Counted from the stretch's first letter, positions 1 to 11,569 are shown. The stretch is 64,000 nucleotides of DNA from Marinomonas sp. THO17 (GCF_040436405.1 NZ_AP031575.1:1058501-1122500); one strand, 5' to 3'. A program made the numbers and translations. The notes: generated from the letters alone by a model not told the origin.

Positions 1-1361
<1,361 letters not shown>

Positions 1362-1436
1362 TCAGTCAAGCTAAGCGGCAGTAACCCAAACCATCGCCGC
1401 TCAGCATTCAGTTCATACCACTAGATGCGTATGAAT

Positions 1437-1466
1437 CCTTAGATTTCAAGTACCTTAGATTTCAAG
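1437..1466. repeat. 14-bp tandem repeat across the sucB stop codon
   Basis: The sequence CCTTAGATTTCAAG occurs at 1437-1450 and again at 1453-1466, separated by TA. The second copy contains the last sucB codons and the stop, so the final Leu-Glu-Ile-stop codons are duplicated just downstream of the gene. It looks like a small slippage duplication without obvious function. Confidence 0.8.
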
Positions 1467-2966
1467 CAATAGACGCGCTGGATCTTCTAGTAACTCTTTG
1501 ATAGTTACTAAGAACTGAACCGCTTCTTTGCCGTCGATCATACGATGGTCATAAGACAAAGCCAGATACATCATTGGCTGAATCACGACTTGACCATTTA
1601 CCGCCATTGGACGTTCTTGGATTTTATGCATACCCAAGATAGCGGTTTGTGGTGGGTTAATGATTGGTGTAGACATCAAAGAACCGAAAGTACCACCGTT
1701 GGTGATGGTGAAAGTACCGCCTTGCATGTCGTCCATACCCAATTTGCCTTCGCGACCGCGAATAGCAAAATCCATAATAGAAGATTCGATATCAGCAAGC
1801 CCCATAGCTTCAGTATTACGCAATACAGGTACCATCAAACCACGGTCGGTAGAGACTGCTACACCAATATCTTGGTAACCATGATAGACCATGTCGTTAC
1901 CATCAATAGAAGCATTTACTGCTGGGAAGCGTTTCAATGCTTCTGTTGCCGCCTTCACGAAGAAAGACATGAAGCCCAGTTTGGTACCGTTATGCACCTT
2001 CATGAATTCGTCTTTGTACTTCTTACGAATTTCCATCACAGGGCCCATGTTAACTTCATTGTAAGTCGTTAACATTGCCGCTGTTTGCTGCGCTTCAACC
2101 AAACGCTTAGCGATGGTGGCACGTAGACGTGTCATAGGTACGCGTTTTTCAACACGACCATCCGCACCCAGTGCTGGCATAGCTGCAGCGGGTGCCGCTT
2201 TCGCTGCAGGTGCTGCTGCAGGCTTAGCTTTCACTGCCGCTTCAACATCTTCTTTAGTAATACGGCCACCTTTACCTGTCCCTTTCACTTGAGCTGGTGT
2301 CAAACCTGCTTCTGCTAAGGCTTTACGCGCTGCAGGGCCAGCTACTGCGTCTTCATCGCCAGCTTCAACTGCGGCAGCAGGCGCTGCTGCTTGCGCTGCA
2401 GGTGCAGCCGCTTCACCAGAAGCACCCACAAGGAAAGTGGCTAGTACTTCATCACTTAATACGGTATCACCTTCGTTTTTGGCAATATCACCAATCACAC
2501 CATCGGCAGGCGCAACCACTTCAAGAACCACTTTATCGGTTTCGATATCAACAATGTGCTCATCACGAGAACAAGCTTCACCTGGTTGTTTGTGCCATGC
2601 CGCAACCGTACCATCCGCTACCGACTCAGGGAAAGTTGGTGCTTTAATTTGTACCGTTTCTTTTGCAGAAGAAGACGCTGCAGGAGCCGCTGTTTGTTCC
2701 GCTGCTGCTGGAGCAGATGCCGCCGCACCACCCTCTTCAAATTTTGCTAGGACTTCATCGCTTAGTACGACGTCGCCCTCGTTTTTAATAATTTCTGAGA
2801 TCACACCATCCGCTGGTGCAACCACTTCAAGAACCACTTTATCGGTTTCGATATCAACGATGTGCTCATCACGAGAACAAGCTTCGCCTGGCTGTTTGTG
2901 CCAAGTAGCCACGGTTCCGTCGGCTACGGATTCTGGAAAAGTAGGTGCTTTAATTTCAATACTCAT
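1455..2966 (-). CDS. sucB: 2-oxoglutarate dehydrogenase E2, dihydrolipoyl succinyltransferase, with two lipoyl domains
   Basis: Transfers succinyl groups from E1-bound intermediate to CoA and forms the core of the OGDH complex. At 503 aa it is about 100 aa longer than E. coli SucB because the lipoyl domain is doubled: residues about 2-78 (lipoyl lysine K43) and 104-180 (K145), both in the context [10 protein letters not shown]. Ala/Pro-rich linkers follow. A peripheral subunit-binding domain lies around residues 208-245. The catalytic acyltransferase domain ends with the DHRxxDG motif (H474, D478). Immediately downstream of sucA (31 bp), hence the same operon. The E2 identity as SucB rather than AceF rests on this neighbour and on the short linkers. 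The doubled domain is unusual for SucB. Confidence 0.95.
   Translation of the reverse strand: MSIEIKAPTFPESVADGTVATWHKQPGEACSRDEHIVDIETDKVVLEVVAPADGVISEIIKNEGDVVLSDEVLAKFEEGGAAASAPAAAEQTAAPAASSSAKETVQIKAPTFPESVADGTVAAWHKQPGEACSRDEHIVDIETDKVVLEVVAPADGVIGDIAKNEGDTVLSDEVLATFLVGASGEAAAPAAQAAAPAAAVEAGDEDAVAGPAARKALAEAGLTPAQVKGTGKGGRITKEDVEAAVKAKPAAAPAAKAAPAAAMPALGADGRVEKRVPMTRLRATIAKRLVEAQQTAAMLTTYNEVNMGPVMEIRKKYKDEFMKVHNGTKLGFMSFFVKAATEALKRFPAVNASIDGNDMVYHGYQDIGVAVSTDRGLMVPVLRNTEAMGLADIESSIMDFAIRGREGKLGMDDMQGGTFTITNGGTFGSLMSTPIINPPQTAILGMHKIQERPMAVNGQVVIQPMMYLALSYDHRMIDGKEAVQFLVTIKELLEDPARLLLEI
2433..2954 (-). repeat. Internal 306-bp-period direct repeat encoding tandem lipoyl domains of SucB
   Basis: The stretch encoding residues 5-76 (2739-2954) and that encoding residues 107-178 (2433-2648) are nearly the same at protein level and very similar at DNA level, including long identical runs such as 2515-2560 versus 2815-2860. 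Such similarity at synonymous sites suggests a recent duplication or ongoing gene conversion. Confidence 0.85.
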
Positions 2967-2997
2967 TTTATACCCTTATCTCTGACAGGCTATGGTA

Positions 2998-5835
2998 CTA
3001 ACCAACTAGTGCGTCGTTGACCAGTGCTTCTTGCTCTTCAACATGGACTGACATGTAACCCGCTGCTGGTGCAGCTGACGAAATACGACCCGCAAAGCGA
3101 ATCTTCAATTCTGGGTACAGTTTTTCCAATACTCGATTCATACGGTGGCGGTTGGAATGCCAAGCGCCTTGGTTTTTCGGCTCTTCTTGACACCAAACCA
3201 AACTCTCAACATTTTTGTAAGGCTCCAATACCACTTCAAGATCAGCGTATGGGAACGGATACAATTGCTCCAAACGAACTACAGCAACGTCTTCTTTTTG
3301 TAACGCTTCACGACGATTAATCAAATCGTAATAAACTTTACCGCTACACAATACAACGCGTTTTACTTTATCAGCCGCAATGGTTTCAGACGCTTCTGGT
3401 AAGACCGTTTTGAAACTGCCTTCGGCTAATTCTTCCAATGTCGAGATAGCTTGTTTATGACGCAACAAACTTTTCGGCGACATAATGATCAAAGGACGAC
3501 GCATTGGGCGAATAGCCTGACGACGCAAGATATGGAAAATTTGCGCAGGGGTAGTCGGTACACATACCTGAATATTGTACTCTGCACACAACTGCATGAA
3601 ACGTTCTAGTCGAGCAGAAGAATGCTCAGGCCCTTGACCTTCATAACCATGCGGCAACAACATAGTCAAACCACACAGACGTCCCCACTTATGCTCACCA
3701 CTGGTAATGAACTGGTCAATTACCACTTGCGCACCGTTAGCGAAGTCACCAAATTGCGCTTCCCAGATCACCAAACCTTGTGGTGACGTGCTGGCATAAC
3801 CATATTCAAACGCGAGTACTGCTTCCTCAGAAAGATAGGAATCATACAAATCCAAGGTTGGCTGATCATCAGACAAATGTTTCAGTGGAATGTAAGTGCT
3901 GCCATCTTTTTGGCTATGCACAACAGCATGACGATGAGAGAAAGTGCCGCGACCAGAATCTTGACCGGTAATGCGAATCGGGTAGCCTTGCTCAAGCAAG
4001 GTTGCGAAAGCAAGTGTTTCCGCATAACCCCAGTTAAGGGATAAAGCACCAGCGGTCATTTTATCACGATCTTGATAGATCTTTTGTACCTGACGTTGGA
4101 CCACGATACCATCTGGAATATGCGTCAATTTTTTAGCAACGTCTTGTAGTTCTGCTAATGGGTAACCGGTATCGCCTTCGGCTGTCCATTCAACACCTAA
4201 GTAAGGCGTCCAATCAACAAACAATTTCGTTTGTGACTCCAGTACCAAACTTTTCGCAACGTGTCTTCCGTTGTCCAGATCTTCACGGTTTTCATTTACC
4301 ATTTGATCGGCTTCGTCCTTACTGATCACACTTTCGTTGATTAGGCGATCGGCGTAAAGGTTACGCGTGGTTTTCAACTTACTGATGATGTTGTACATCA
4401 AAGGTTGAGTACCAGAAGGCTCATCTGTTTCGTTGTGACCACGACGACGGTAACATACCATGTCGATCACCACATCACGACCAAACTCGTAACGGTAATC
4501 CAAAGCTAATTGCGTTACGAACAACACGGCTTCTGGATCATCACCATTCACATGGAAGATAGGTGCTTGAATCATTTTCGCAACGTCTGTCGCATATTCA
4601 GTAGAGCGCGCATCTTCTTGACGGTTCGTCGTAAAACCAACTTGGTTATTGACCACAATATGAACCGTACCACCCGTTCGGTAAGCACGAGTTTGTGACA
4701 TTTGGAAGGTTTCCATTACCACACCTTGACCAGCAAAGGCTGCGTCACCGTGAATGGAAATTGGCACTACGGTTTTACCTGTGCTGTCTTTACGTCTGTC
4801 TTGACGAGCTCGAACAGAACCTTCAACCACAGGCGAAACGATTTCCAAGTGCGATGGATTGAAAGACAGAGCGATGTGAACTTCGCCACCTGCCGTCATC
4901 ACATTGGAAGAGAAACCTTGGTGGTATTTCACATCACCAGAGGTATTAACAAGCTTCTTACCTTCAAATTCGTCGAATAGATCTTTCGGATTTTTACCTA
5001 GGGTATTCACCAAAACGTTTAAACGACCACGGTGCGCCATACCAATTACAACTTCTTTGGCACCAAGAGCACCAGAACGTTGAATCAGTTCGTTCACCAT
5101 AGGGATCAAACTTTCGCCACCTTCCAAACCAAAACGCTTAGCGCCTGGGTAGCGACTGGCAAGGTATTTTTCCAAACCTTCGGCTGCGGTTAGACGTTCT
5201 AGTAGGCTTTCGCGAGTTTCTTTTGAGTATTCAGGGCGGGATCGAACGGATTCTACTCTCTGTTGCAACCAAGCTTTTTCTTGCGTATCAACAATGTGCA
5301 TAAACTCATAGCCGATACTTCCACAGTAAGTTTTTTCCAATTCTGATACGATTTCACTTAACTTCATACTGTCTTTGTTAAAGAACAAAGAATTGACGTT
5401 AAATGACGTGTCCAAATCGGCGCCGGTTAATTGGTGGTAACCAATATCCAAGTCCGCCACTCTTTCACGCTTTTGTAATCCAAGAGGATCCAATGTGGCA
5501 TGTTGATGACCACGAACGCGGTACGCATTAATCAACTGCAAAACACCGATTTGTTTCTGCTCATGATCAGAGCTGACGGCAGCACCAGCACTGGCAGGCA
5601 TCGCTCTGAATTTGTTTTTACTTATTTGCAGAAATTGTTCTTGAATCACTGAATGAGGAAGATCTGTTGACTGGGCTTCGCTAACGCGAGGCAATTGGTC
5701 AAAACATTTCCGCCATTCTTCCGAAACTGAATTCGGATCGACGAGGTAGCTTTCAAACAACCCTTCTACATATTCCAAGTTTCCACCTGAAAAATGAGAG
5801 GTGCTCCACAGCAACTCCATTAAACTTTCGTGCAT
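2998..5835 (-). CDS. sucA: 2-oxoglutarate dehydrogenase E1 component
   Basis: Thiamine diphosphate-dependent decarboxylase of 2-oxoglutarate, the first step of the OGDH complex. Full length at 945 aa, the normal size for the family. The N-terminus carries the short segment MHESLMELLWSTSHFSGGN typical of SucA, which contacts E2. The central region has the ThDP/Mg site (HGDAAFAGQG, then a VNNQVGFTT segment), and the C-terminal transketolase-like domain has QDSGRGTFSHRHAVVH. An AGGG-containing ribosome-binding stretch lies upstream of the ATG. It follows sdhB after a 372-bp gap holding a terminator-like hairpin, so sucA may be transcribed both by readthrough from sdh and from its own promoter. 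Confidence 0.97.
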   Translation of the reverse strand: MHESLMELLWSTSHFSGGNLEYVEGLFESYLVDPNSVSEEWRKCFDQLPRVSEAQSTDLPHSVIQEQFLQISKNKFRAMPASAGAAVSSDHEQKQIGVLQLINAYRVRGHQHATLDPLGLQKRERVADLDIGYHQLTGADLDTSFNVNSLFFNKDSMKLSEIVSELEKTYCGSIGYEFMHIVDTQEKAWLQQRVESVRSRPEYSKETRESLLERLTAAEGLEKYLASRYPGAKRFGLEGGESLIPMVNELIQRSGALGAKEVVIGMAHRGRLNVLVNTLGKNPKDLFDEFEGKKLVNTSGDVKYHQGFSSNVMTAGGEVHIALSFNPSHLEIVSPVVEGSVRARQDRRKDSTGKTVVPISIHGDAAFAGQGVVMETFQMSQTRAYRTGGTVHIVVNNQVGFTTNRQEDARSTEYATDVAKMIQAPIFHVNGDDPEAVLFVTQLALDYRYEFGRDVVIDMVCYRRRGHNETDEPSGTQPLMYNIISKLKTTRNLYADRLINESVISKDEADQMVNENREDLDNGRHVAKSLVLESQTKLFVDWTPYLGVEWTAEGDTGYPLAELQDVAKKLTHIPDGIVVQRQVQKIYQDRDKMTAGALSLNWGYAETLAFATLLEQGYPIRITGQDSGRGTFSHRHAVVHSQKDGSTYIPLKHLSDDQPTLDLYDSYLSEEAVLAFEYGYASTSPQGLVIWEAQFGDFANGAQVVIDQFITSGEHKWGRLCGLTMLLPHGYEGQGPEHSSARLERFMQLCAEYNIQVCVPTTPAQIFHILRRQAIRPMRRPLIIMSPKSLLRHKQAISTLEELAEGSFKTVLPEASETIAADKVKRVVLCSGKVYYDLINRREALQKEDVAVVRLEQLYPFPYADLEVVLEPYKNVESLVWCQEEPKNQGAWHSNRHRMNRVLEKLYPELKIRFAGRISSAAPAAGYMSVHVEEQEALVNDALVG

Positions 5836-5864
5836 TCTCGATCACCCTTATGTTCGAGCCAGCT

Positions 5865-5878
5865 ACCGGGGTCCCGGT
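5865..5878. promoter_or_regulatory. GC-rich inverted repeat in the sucA leader
   Basis: ACCGGG-GT-CCCGGT is a 6-bp inverted repeat about 30 bp upstream of the sucA start. In the mRNA it could form a small hairpin near the ribosome-binding site. Function unknown. Confidence 0.3.
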
Positions 5879-6098
5879 TCAATCTAACGATTGATCTTTT
5901 TATCAGGCCCGTAAGACTTATTACAGTCTCGATTTTTTGTTTACTTCCAGCTACTTTCGCCCTATTACGTTCAATACTAAGCCACTAAAAGCATGTCACT
6001 CAATTGATGAAACACTTTGAATCCATAATCACTGAGTTAGCGACTTTTCTTAGCACATCCTTGCTCGTAAAGGTCGAATTTTAAATTCTTTTCATCTT

Positions 6099-6115
6099 AT
6101 TCTCCAGCGGAGAAT
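6099..6115. promoter_or_regulatory. Palindrome upstream of sucA, possible operator
   Basis: ATTCTCC-AGC-GGAGAAT is a perfect 7-bp inverted repeat with a 3-bp spacer, located between the sdhB terminator-like hairpin and sucA. Its symmetry suits a dimeric regulator, but I cannot name one. The rest of the 5836-6207 gap holds no gene that I can support. Confidence 0.35.
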
Positions 6116-6119
6116 ATGC

Positions 6120-6154
6120 AAAAATGGCGGCATTGAATCAGGATTCAAGCCGCC
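6120..6154 (-). terminator. Terminator-like hairpin between sdhB and sucA
   Basis: On the minus strand, a 13-bp stem with one bulged base (GGCGGC plus TTGAATC pairing with GATTCAA plus GCCGCC) is followed by a run of five T. It lies 54 bp after the sdhB stop and probably attenuates or ends the sdhCDAB transcript. Direct reading of sequence; strength not known. Confidence 0.6.
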
Positions 6155-6207
6155 GATATCGGCAGTTAATTGTAGATCAACTTGATACTAACTGCATCTT
6201 CCATCGA

Positions 6208-6912
6208 TCAGGTTGCTCTTTGTAGCAACATAGAACGGATATTACCAATTGCCTTCGTTGGGTTTAACCCTTTAGGACACACGTTCACACAGTTCATAAT
6301 ACCGTGGCAACGAAACACACTAAACGGATCATCCAACTCACTCAAACGCTCTTGCGTTGCATTGTCACGGCTGTCCGCCAAGAAACGGTAAGCTTGTAAC
6401 AAACCAGAAGGCCCAACAAACTTATCTGGGTTCCACCAGAAAGATGGACAGGCGGTTGAACAACATGCACACAAGATACACTCATATAGACCATCAAGCT
6501 TTTCACGCTCTTCAGGACTTTGCAGACGCTCGATTGCTGGCGCTGGCGTATCGTTCATCAAATATGGACGAATCTTTTCATACTGCTTGTAGAACTGCCC
6601 CATATCAACAACCAAGTCACGCACTACTGGCAACCCAGGCAGTGGACGTAACACCAGCTTGTTGCCTTTAGCGGCAGTAGAAACCGTTGTAATACAAGCC
6701 AATCCGTTCTTACCAGACATATTCATACCATCTGAACCACACACACCTTCACGGCATGAGCGGCGGTAAGAAATGGTCGGATCTTGCGCTTTCAACAAGT
6801 TCAGAACGTCTAGCACCATCAGGTCTTTACCTTCTGGTAACTCAACTTCGTAGTCCTGCATGTAAGGAGCATCGTCCTTCTCAGGATTATAGCGATAAAT
6901 ACTAACTAACAT
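6208..6912 (-). CDS. sdhB: Succinate dehydrogenase iron-sulfur subunit
   Basis: Carries electrons from SdhA flavin to ubiquinone through three iron-sulfur clusters, on the cytoplasmic side of the inner membrane. Length of 234 aa is normal. The 2Fe-2S ligands are in the segment starting CREGVCGSDG. The 4Fe-4S and 3Fe-4S ligands are in CILCACCSTACP and in CHGIMNCVNVCPKG. It lies 12 bp after sdhA in the operon sdhCDAB. Confidence 0.98.
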   Translation of the reverse strand: MLVSIYRYNPEKDDAPYMQDYEVELPEGKDLMVLDVLNLLKAQDPTISYRRSCREGVCGSDGMNMSGKNGLACITTVSTAAKGNKLVLRPLPGLPVVRDLVVDMGQFYKQYEKIRPYLMNDTPAPAIERLQSPEEREKLDGLYECILCACCSTACPSFWWNPDKFVGPSGLLQAYRFLADSRDNATQERLSELDDPFSVFRCHGIMNCVNVCPKGLNPTKAIGNIRSMLLQRAT

Positions 6913-6924
6913 TCACATAACTCC

Positions 6925-8697
6925 TTAGTAAGAACGTGCTTTAGGTGGGAAAGCTTCCATTGTTTTAGGCGCGAAGTTAACGTCACGCTTAGTCACTTTC
7001 TTATCCGCTGGGTGATACAGAGAGTGTTTCAACCAGTTCTCATCATCACGCTCAGTGAAGTCGTTACGGGCGTGAGCACCACGACTCTCTTTACGGAATT
7101 CAGCAGGAACGGCTGTTGCCTCTGCCACTTCAAGCAAGTTTTCAAGCTCAAGAGCTTCAATACGAGCAGTATTGAAGGCTTCACTCTTATCAGCAAGGTG
7201 AAGATTTTCAATACGCTTACGAATTTCCGCTAGCTGCTCTAGGCCTTTCTGCATAGAGTCGCCTTCACGGAATACACCGAAATACAATTGCATCACACGT
7301 TGCAGGTCAGCACGCACTTCCGCAACACTTTCACCACCTGTTGAAGCGTTCAAACGATTCAAGCGTTCCATGGCTTTTTCAATGTCTGTGTCTGTTGCGT
7401 CTAGGGAGTCAAAACCTTCATCCAGAGATTTCTTCACCTGCAAACCAACCGCACGACCGAATACAACCAAGTCAAGCAAAGAGTTACCACCTAGGCGGTT
7501 AGCACCGTGTACCGATACGCAAGCGGCTTCACCACAAGCATAAAGACCATCGATTACGACATCTTCACCTGCTTCATTTTGCATTAAAGCCTGACCACCA
7601 ACGTTGGTTGGGATACCGCCCATCATGTAGTGACAGGTTGGAATCACTGGAATTGGCTCTTTCACTGGGTCAACGTGAGCGAAAGTACGAGACAATTCTA
7701 GGATACCTGGCAGACGCTTATTCAATGTCTCTTCACCTAGGTGATCCAGTTTTAGCAATACATGATCACCATCCGGGCCACAACCACGGCCTTCAAGAAT
7801 CTCTAAGATCATAGAACGTGCAACCACATCACGACCAGCAAGGTCTTTCGCGTTTGGCGCATAACGCTCCATAAAGCGCTCGCCATCTTTATTGATCAGG
7901 TAACCACCTTCACCACGACAACCTTCCGTTACAAGCGTACCCGCACCGTAGATACCGGTTGGGTGGAACTGCCACATTTCCATATCTTGCATTGGGAAAC
8001 CAGCACGCAACGCCATACCGATACCATCACCCGTATTGATGTGGGCATTCGTAGTAGACTGGTAAATACGACCAGCACCACCAGTGGCGATAACCGTTGC
8101 TTTGGCTTTCAGGTAAACCGTCTCACCCGTTTCGATACAGATAGCGATCACACCAACAACAGCACCGTCGTTATTTTTCACAAGGTCAGTTGCGTACCAC
8201 TCATTAAAGAAAGTTGTGCCACCTTTCAGGTTAGCTTGATAAAGCGTATGCAAAAGTGCGTGACCAGTACGGTCTGCTGCCGCACAAGTACGCGCTGCCT
8301 GACCACCTTTACCGAAATCTTTCGACTGACCACCGAAAGGACGCTGATAAATACGACCTTGTTCAGTACGAGAGAAAGGCAACCCCATGTGCTCAAGCTC
8401 AAAAACCGCTTGAGGGCCGACAGAACACATGTATTCGATAGCGTCTTGGTCACCAATGTAGTCCGACCCTTTTACCGTGTCGTACATGTGCCAGCGCCAA
8501 TCATCGTTTGGGTCATCACTTGCGATTGCACAGGTAATACCACCCTGCGCTGATACTGTGTGAGAACGCGTTGGGAAGACTTTTGTGATACATGCGGTAT
8601 CCAAACCTGTCTCAGTTAACTGAAGAGCAGCACGCATACCAGCACCGCCACCACCGATTACAATGGCATCAAATGAAATCGTACGAATATTCGCCAT
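6925..8697 (-). CDS. sdhA: Succinate dehydrogenase flavoprotein subunit
   Basis: Oxidises succinate to fumarate in the TCA cycle and complex II. It is 590 aa. The N-terminal FAD-binding GGGGAGM motif is at residues 16-21 and the covalent FAD histidine is H46 in [11 protein letters not shown]. The substrate and active-site region includes HPTGIYGAG and [13 protein letters not shown]. It lies 3 bp after sdhD and is followed by sdhB, the standard operon order. Confidence 0.98.
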   Translation of the reverse strand: MANIRTISFDAIVIGGGGAGMRAALQLTETGLDTACITKVFPTRSHTVSAQGGITCAIASDDPNDDWRWHMYDTVKGSDYIGDQDAIEYMCSVGPQAVFELEHMGLPFSRTEQGRIYQRPFGGQSKDFGKGGQAARTCAAADRTGHALLHTLYQANLKGGTTFFNEWYATDLVKNNDGAVVGVIAICIETGETVYLKAKATVIATGGAGRIYQSTTNAHINTGDGIGMALRAGFPMQDMEMWQFHPTGIYGAGTLVTEGCRGEGGYLINKDGERFMERYAPNAKDLAGRDVVARSMILEILEGRGCGPDGDHVLLKLDHLGEETLNKRLPGILELSRTFAHVDPVKEPIPVIPTCHYMMGGIPTNVGGQALMQNEAGEDVVIDGLYACGEAACVSVHGANRLGGNSLLDLVVFGRAVGLQVKKSLDEGFDSLDATDTDIEKAMERLNRLNASTGGESVAEVRADLQRVMQLYFGVFREGDSMQKGLEQLAEIRKRIENLHLADKSEAFNTARIEALELENLLEVAEATAVPAEFRKESRGAHARNDFTERDDENWLKHSLYHPADKKVTKRDVNFAPKTMEAFPPKARSY

Positions 8698-8700
8698 TAC

Positions 8701-9048
8701 TTATAGCCCCCAAAGAACCTGAATGCCCCACACGATGTAAACAAACATAGCTAAACCGCATAGAGATTGAAAAATGAAACGAGCACCTGTTGCTTTAATA
8801 TAGTCAGTCGAAACAGACCACAATCCGATCCAAGAATGGATACCGATAGACAACAAGACCAACAAACTAAAAATGCGCATCCAAGTAGTTTCGTAAAGCG
8901 CACTCCACTGTTCATAAGTTAAGTCTGGGTTGGCCACCAGATAACCAATAATGAACAATGTATAAATAGATAGGACAAGTGCAGAGACTCGCTGCATCAT
9001 CCAATCGTATAGACCGGAACGGCCAAAGCTTGTGATTTGCGTTACCAT
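8701..9048 (-). CDS. sdhD: Succinate dehydrogenase membrane anchor subunit
   Basis: Small membrane anchor of complex II with three predicted transmembrane helices (about residues 15-35, 55-80 and 90-112). It contributes to the haem b and quinone site; the family His is probably in the segment LLSIGIHSWIGLW. I prefer the ATG at 9048 (115 aa), which has AGGAG seven bases upstream, over a GTG two codons earlier. It overlaps the end of sdhC by 7 bp, suggesting translational coupling. Confidence 0.94.
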   Translation of the reverse strand: MVTQITSFGRSGLYDWMMQRVSALVLSIYTLFIIGYLVANPDLTYEQWSALYETTWMRIFSLLVLLSIGIHSWIGLWSVSTDYIKATGARFIFQSLCGLAMFVYIVWGIQVLWGL

Positions 9049-9419
9049 ATCCACACTCCTGCTAATACGATAAAGACAGCGGCGATAATCAAATTAGCCA
9101 TTGCCGCACTGCGACCGCTGTCCAACTCTTCGAAATACCCCATGTCCATAAACAAGTGTTTCACCCCTGCCACTAGGTGATACAACAATGCTGAAACCAC
9201 ACTCCACACAATAAACTTGGCAAGGAAACTGGTTTGCATGGTATTAACAACTTGATCAAAACCCTGTTGTGAATCCAAGGACAAATCAAAAGCGTAAAAA
9301 AGGAATACCAAGCCCACAAAGAGAATGATTCCCGTTACACGATGAAGAATGGATACAATGGCGGTTACTGGCTGGGATATTGTTAAAATATCTAGATTGA
9401 CTGGTCTTTTTTTGCTCAC
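9042..9419 (-). CDS. sdhC: Succinate dehydrogenase cytochrome b556 subunit
   Basis: Membrane anchor of complex II, 125 aa, first gene of the operon. The N-terminus has the family pattern RPVNLDIL...SILHRVTG, where the Ser/Arg residues belong to the quinone site. The haem ligand His is in the segment YHLVAGVKHL. Three hydrophobic helices are evident (about 28-48, 68-90 and 104-124). Divergent from gltA across 564 bp. Confidence 0.96.
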   Translation of the reverse strand: MSKKRPVNLDILTISQPVTAIVSILHRVTGIILFVGLVFLFYAFDLSLDSQQGFDQVVNTMQTSFLAKFIVWSVVSALLYHLVAGVKHLFMDMGYFEELDSGRSAAMANLIIAAVFIVLAGVWIW

Positions 9420-9609
9420 GATTTATACACCATCTTTTTGATTGAATGGTCAATCACGACCCTATGCCTATGTCTACGCTTGTATTAAGCAAATCGATCA
9501 CTAGCCACATAGGACTGAATTTGAAAACCCCATCGATTTACAAATGCTTTACTAAAAGCGACTCTCTTTTAATAACCACAAACAAATCAATGGAATTATC
9601 TGGGGCGCA

Positions 9610-9639
9610 ATTATAGACCAGCAAAAAATGCTAAGACAA
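9610..9639 (-). promoter_or_regulatory. Sigma-70 promoter for the sdhCDAB operon
   Basis: On the minus strand, TTGTCT (-35, 9634-9639) and a perfect TATAAT (-10, 9610-9615) are spaced by 18 bp, about 190 bp upstream of sdhC. The long AT-rich 5' region that follows leaves room for respiratory or carbon regulators; I could not assign ArcA or CRP sites with confidence. Confidence 0.6.
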
Positions 9640-9868
9640 ATAGACAAGACAAGGTGTTTTCAATGATCACCATTCATCAAATGAATGTAGCCATAAACCG
9701 AAACAATAATGGTATAAAATTACATAAATGTTGCCATAAAAAACACTTGTTTTATCTTTTATAAACATAACGTTACAAAATACTTGTATGGCATTTAATC
9801 AAGTCTAACCCTAGTATTTCGTCAGTTTATTACAAAAAACAGACTGTCCTAGTCAACAAAGTGTCAGT

Positions 9869-9882
9869 AGTCAAGATTGACT
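9869..9882. promoter_or_regulatory. AGTCAA-GA-TTGACT palindrome in the gltA upstream region
   Basis: A 6-bp inverted repeat with a 2-bp spacer about 100 bp before gltA. The right half, TTGACT, is also a good -35 hexamer, but no convincing -10 lies 16-18 bp downstream, so the gltA promoter itself is uncertain. The remainder of 9420-9983 is AT-rich and holds no gene that I can support. Confidence 0.35.
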
Positions 9883-9983
9883 TTTATGGTCTATAAACAG
9901 TATTTTTTCTCGCACCTTCTGGGCCTGGATAATCAAATATAATGAATTCTTAGCCCCGGACCAGAATATGAAGGAGACCACAA

Positions 9984-11270
9984 ATGGCTGATAAAAAAGC
10001 GCTACTTAAAGTGGACGGGATCGATAAATCCATCGAACTGCCAGTCCTTTCAGGTACTCTCGGCACCGACGTTGTAGACGTTCGTAGCCTTGGTGCCAAC
10101 GGTGTTTTCACCTATGACCCAGGCTTTATGTCTACCGGCTCTTGCGAATCTGCGATCACCTACATTGACGGTGAAGCTGGCATTCTTCTGCATCGCGGCT
10201 ACCCTATTGCGCAACTTGCAGAACATTCAGATTACTTAGAAACCTGTTACTTGCTGCTTTATGGAGAATTACCAACTAAAGAGCAAAAAGAAACATTTGA
10301 ACAAACGGTTGGTAAGCACACCATGGTAAACCAATCCATGCATAAGTTCATTGAGGGCTTCCGTAATGATGCTCACCCAATGGCAATTATGTGTGGACTA
10401 GTGGGTGCCCTATCCGCTTTCTACCAAGATCATATGGACATCAACAATCCAGAACATCGTGAAATTGCAGCGTTCCGTTTGATATCCAAAATGCCGACAT
10501 TGGCTGCGATCTGCTACAAATACTCAAAAGATCAGCCAGTCATGTACCCTCGTAACGACTTGTCTTATGCGGAAAACTTTTTGTACATGATGTTCGCCAC
10601 GCCCTGTGAAGAATACAAGGTCAATCCTGTATTTGCGAAAGCTATGGATCGCATCTTTGTTTTGCACGCCGATCACGAACAAAATGCGTCGACTTCCACA
10701 GTACGTTTAGCAGGCTCTTCTGGTGCTAACCCATTTGCTTGTATCGCAGCAGGTATCGCTACGCTATGGGGCCCTGCCCACGGTGGTGCTAACGAAGCGG
10801 TATTAACCATGTTGGAAGAAATCGGTGACGTTGAAAACATCGATGAGTTCATTGCCAAAGCCAAAGACAAGAATGATCCATTCCGTCTAATGGGCTTCGG
10901 TCACCGTGTATACAAAAACTTTGATCCACGTGCCAAAGTTATGCGCGAAACTTGTGACCAAGTATTGGCAGAGCTTGGTCAATCGGATGATCCGCTATTG
11001 AAGATCGCTAAACGCCTTGAGCAAATCGCCCTGGAAGACCCTTACTTCGTTGAGCGCAAGCTTTACCCGAACGTAGACTTCTACTCTGGCATCATTATGA
11101 AAGCCATTGGCATTCCAACTAGCATGTTTACTGTGATTTTCGCCATGTCTCGTACTATTGGTTGGATTTCACACTGGAACGAAATGATCTCTGGACCATA
11201 CAAAATTGGCCGTCCACGTCAATTGTATGTAGGTCACACACAACGAGATTATACAGCAGACAAGAAATAG
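9984..11270 (+). CDS. gltA: Citrate synthase (type II)
   Basis: Condenses acetyl-CoA and oxaloacetate to citrate, the entry step of the TCA cycle. It is 428 aa, the normal size of the hexameric NADH-sensitive enzyme. Key segments are [10 protein letters not shown] and [16 protein letters not shown], which hold the catalytic His and Asp and the CoA-binding region. AAGGAG at 9971-9976 fixes the start. It is divergent from sdhC, the classical gltA-sdh arrangement, and ends in a strong terminator. Confidence 0.98.
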   Translation: MADKKALLKVDGIDKSIELPVLSGTLGTDVVDVRSLGANGVFTYDPGFMSTGSCESAITYIDGEAGILLHRGYPIAQLAEHSDYLETCYLLLYGELPTKEQKETFEQTVGKHTMVNQSMHKFIEGFRNDAHPMAIMCGLVGALSAFYQDHMDINNPEHREIAAFRLISKMPTLAAICYKYSKDQPVMYPRNDLSYAENFLYMMFATPCEEYKVNPVFAKAMDRIFVLHADHEQNASTSTVRLAGSSGANPFACIAAGIATLWGPAHGGANEAVLTMLEEIGDVENIDEFIAKAKDKNDPFRLMGFGHRVYKNFDPRAKVMRETCDQVLAELGQSDDPLLKIAKRLEQIALEDPYFVERKLYPNVDFYSGIIMKAIGIPTSMFTVIFAMSRTIGWISHWNEMISGPYKIGRPRQLYVGHTQRDYTADKK

Positions 11271-11282
11271 CCCTGTCTGCTC

Positions 11283-11317
11283 ATAAAAAAACGCGCCAAG
11301 TCGGCGCGTTTTTTTAT
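11283..11317. terminator. Bidirectional rho-independent terminator after gltA
   Basis: AAAAAAACGCGCC (11285-11297) pairs with GGCGCGTTTTTTT (11303-11315) around a 5-nt loop. A-rich and T-rich flanks make it work in both directions: for gltA on the plus strand and for the convergent small gene at 11339 on the minus strand. Confidence 0.9.
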
Positions 11318-11338
11318 GATGAAATGTGAATTATCGGT

Positions 11339-11569
11339 TTATTCTTCGTCTTCTTCGACGATTTCCGTTACGGTTTTATCACCGCATTTTGCGCACTTAC
11401 CCTCAATCCAAATTCGACCTTGTGCCTCAAACTCTTCCGGTTCAATCATACCAAGATCCATTGCTTGACAGCGATTGCACCAAGTTTGAGTCAAAAAGTC
11501 TTGCTGCTCCTCTGCAGAACGTGCATAAAAATCACGAGCAACCACTTGCTCTGCAGGAATATCCGCCAT
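11339..11569 (-). CDS. Small acidic protein with two CxxC motifs (zinc-ribbon-like)
   Basis: Unrecognised 76-aa protein. It has two cysteine pairs, CNRC near residue 32 and CAKC near residue 59, the spacing of a zinc ribbon, and a strongly acidic tail (EIVEEDEE). The start ATG overlaps the stop of the upstream DUF2066 gene by one base (TAATG), so it is translationally coupled to it. I see no signal peptide, so it is probably cytosolic. Role unknown; a metal-binding or protein-interaction function is inference only. Confidence 0.7.
   Translation of the reverse strand: MADIPAEQVVARDFYARSAEEQQDFLTQTWCNRCQAMDLGMIEPEEFEAQGRIWIEGKCAKCGDKTVTEIVEEDEE

Noticed and set aside
2437..2985. 182-codon plus-strand frame opposite sucB
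   Set aside because: It is antisense to the repeated lipoyl domains and open only because of their Ala/Pro-rich codons. The minus-strand protein is clearly real.
9640..9868. ArcA or CRP sites in the sdhC-gltA gap
   Set aside because: The region is AT-rich with several loose matches, none convincing.
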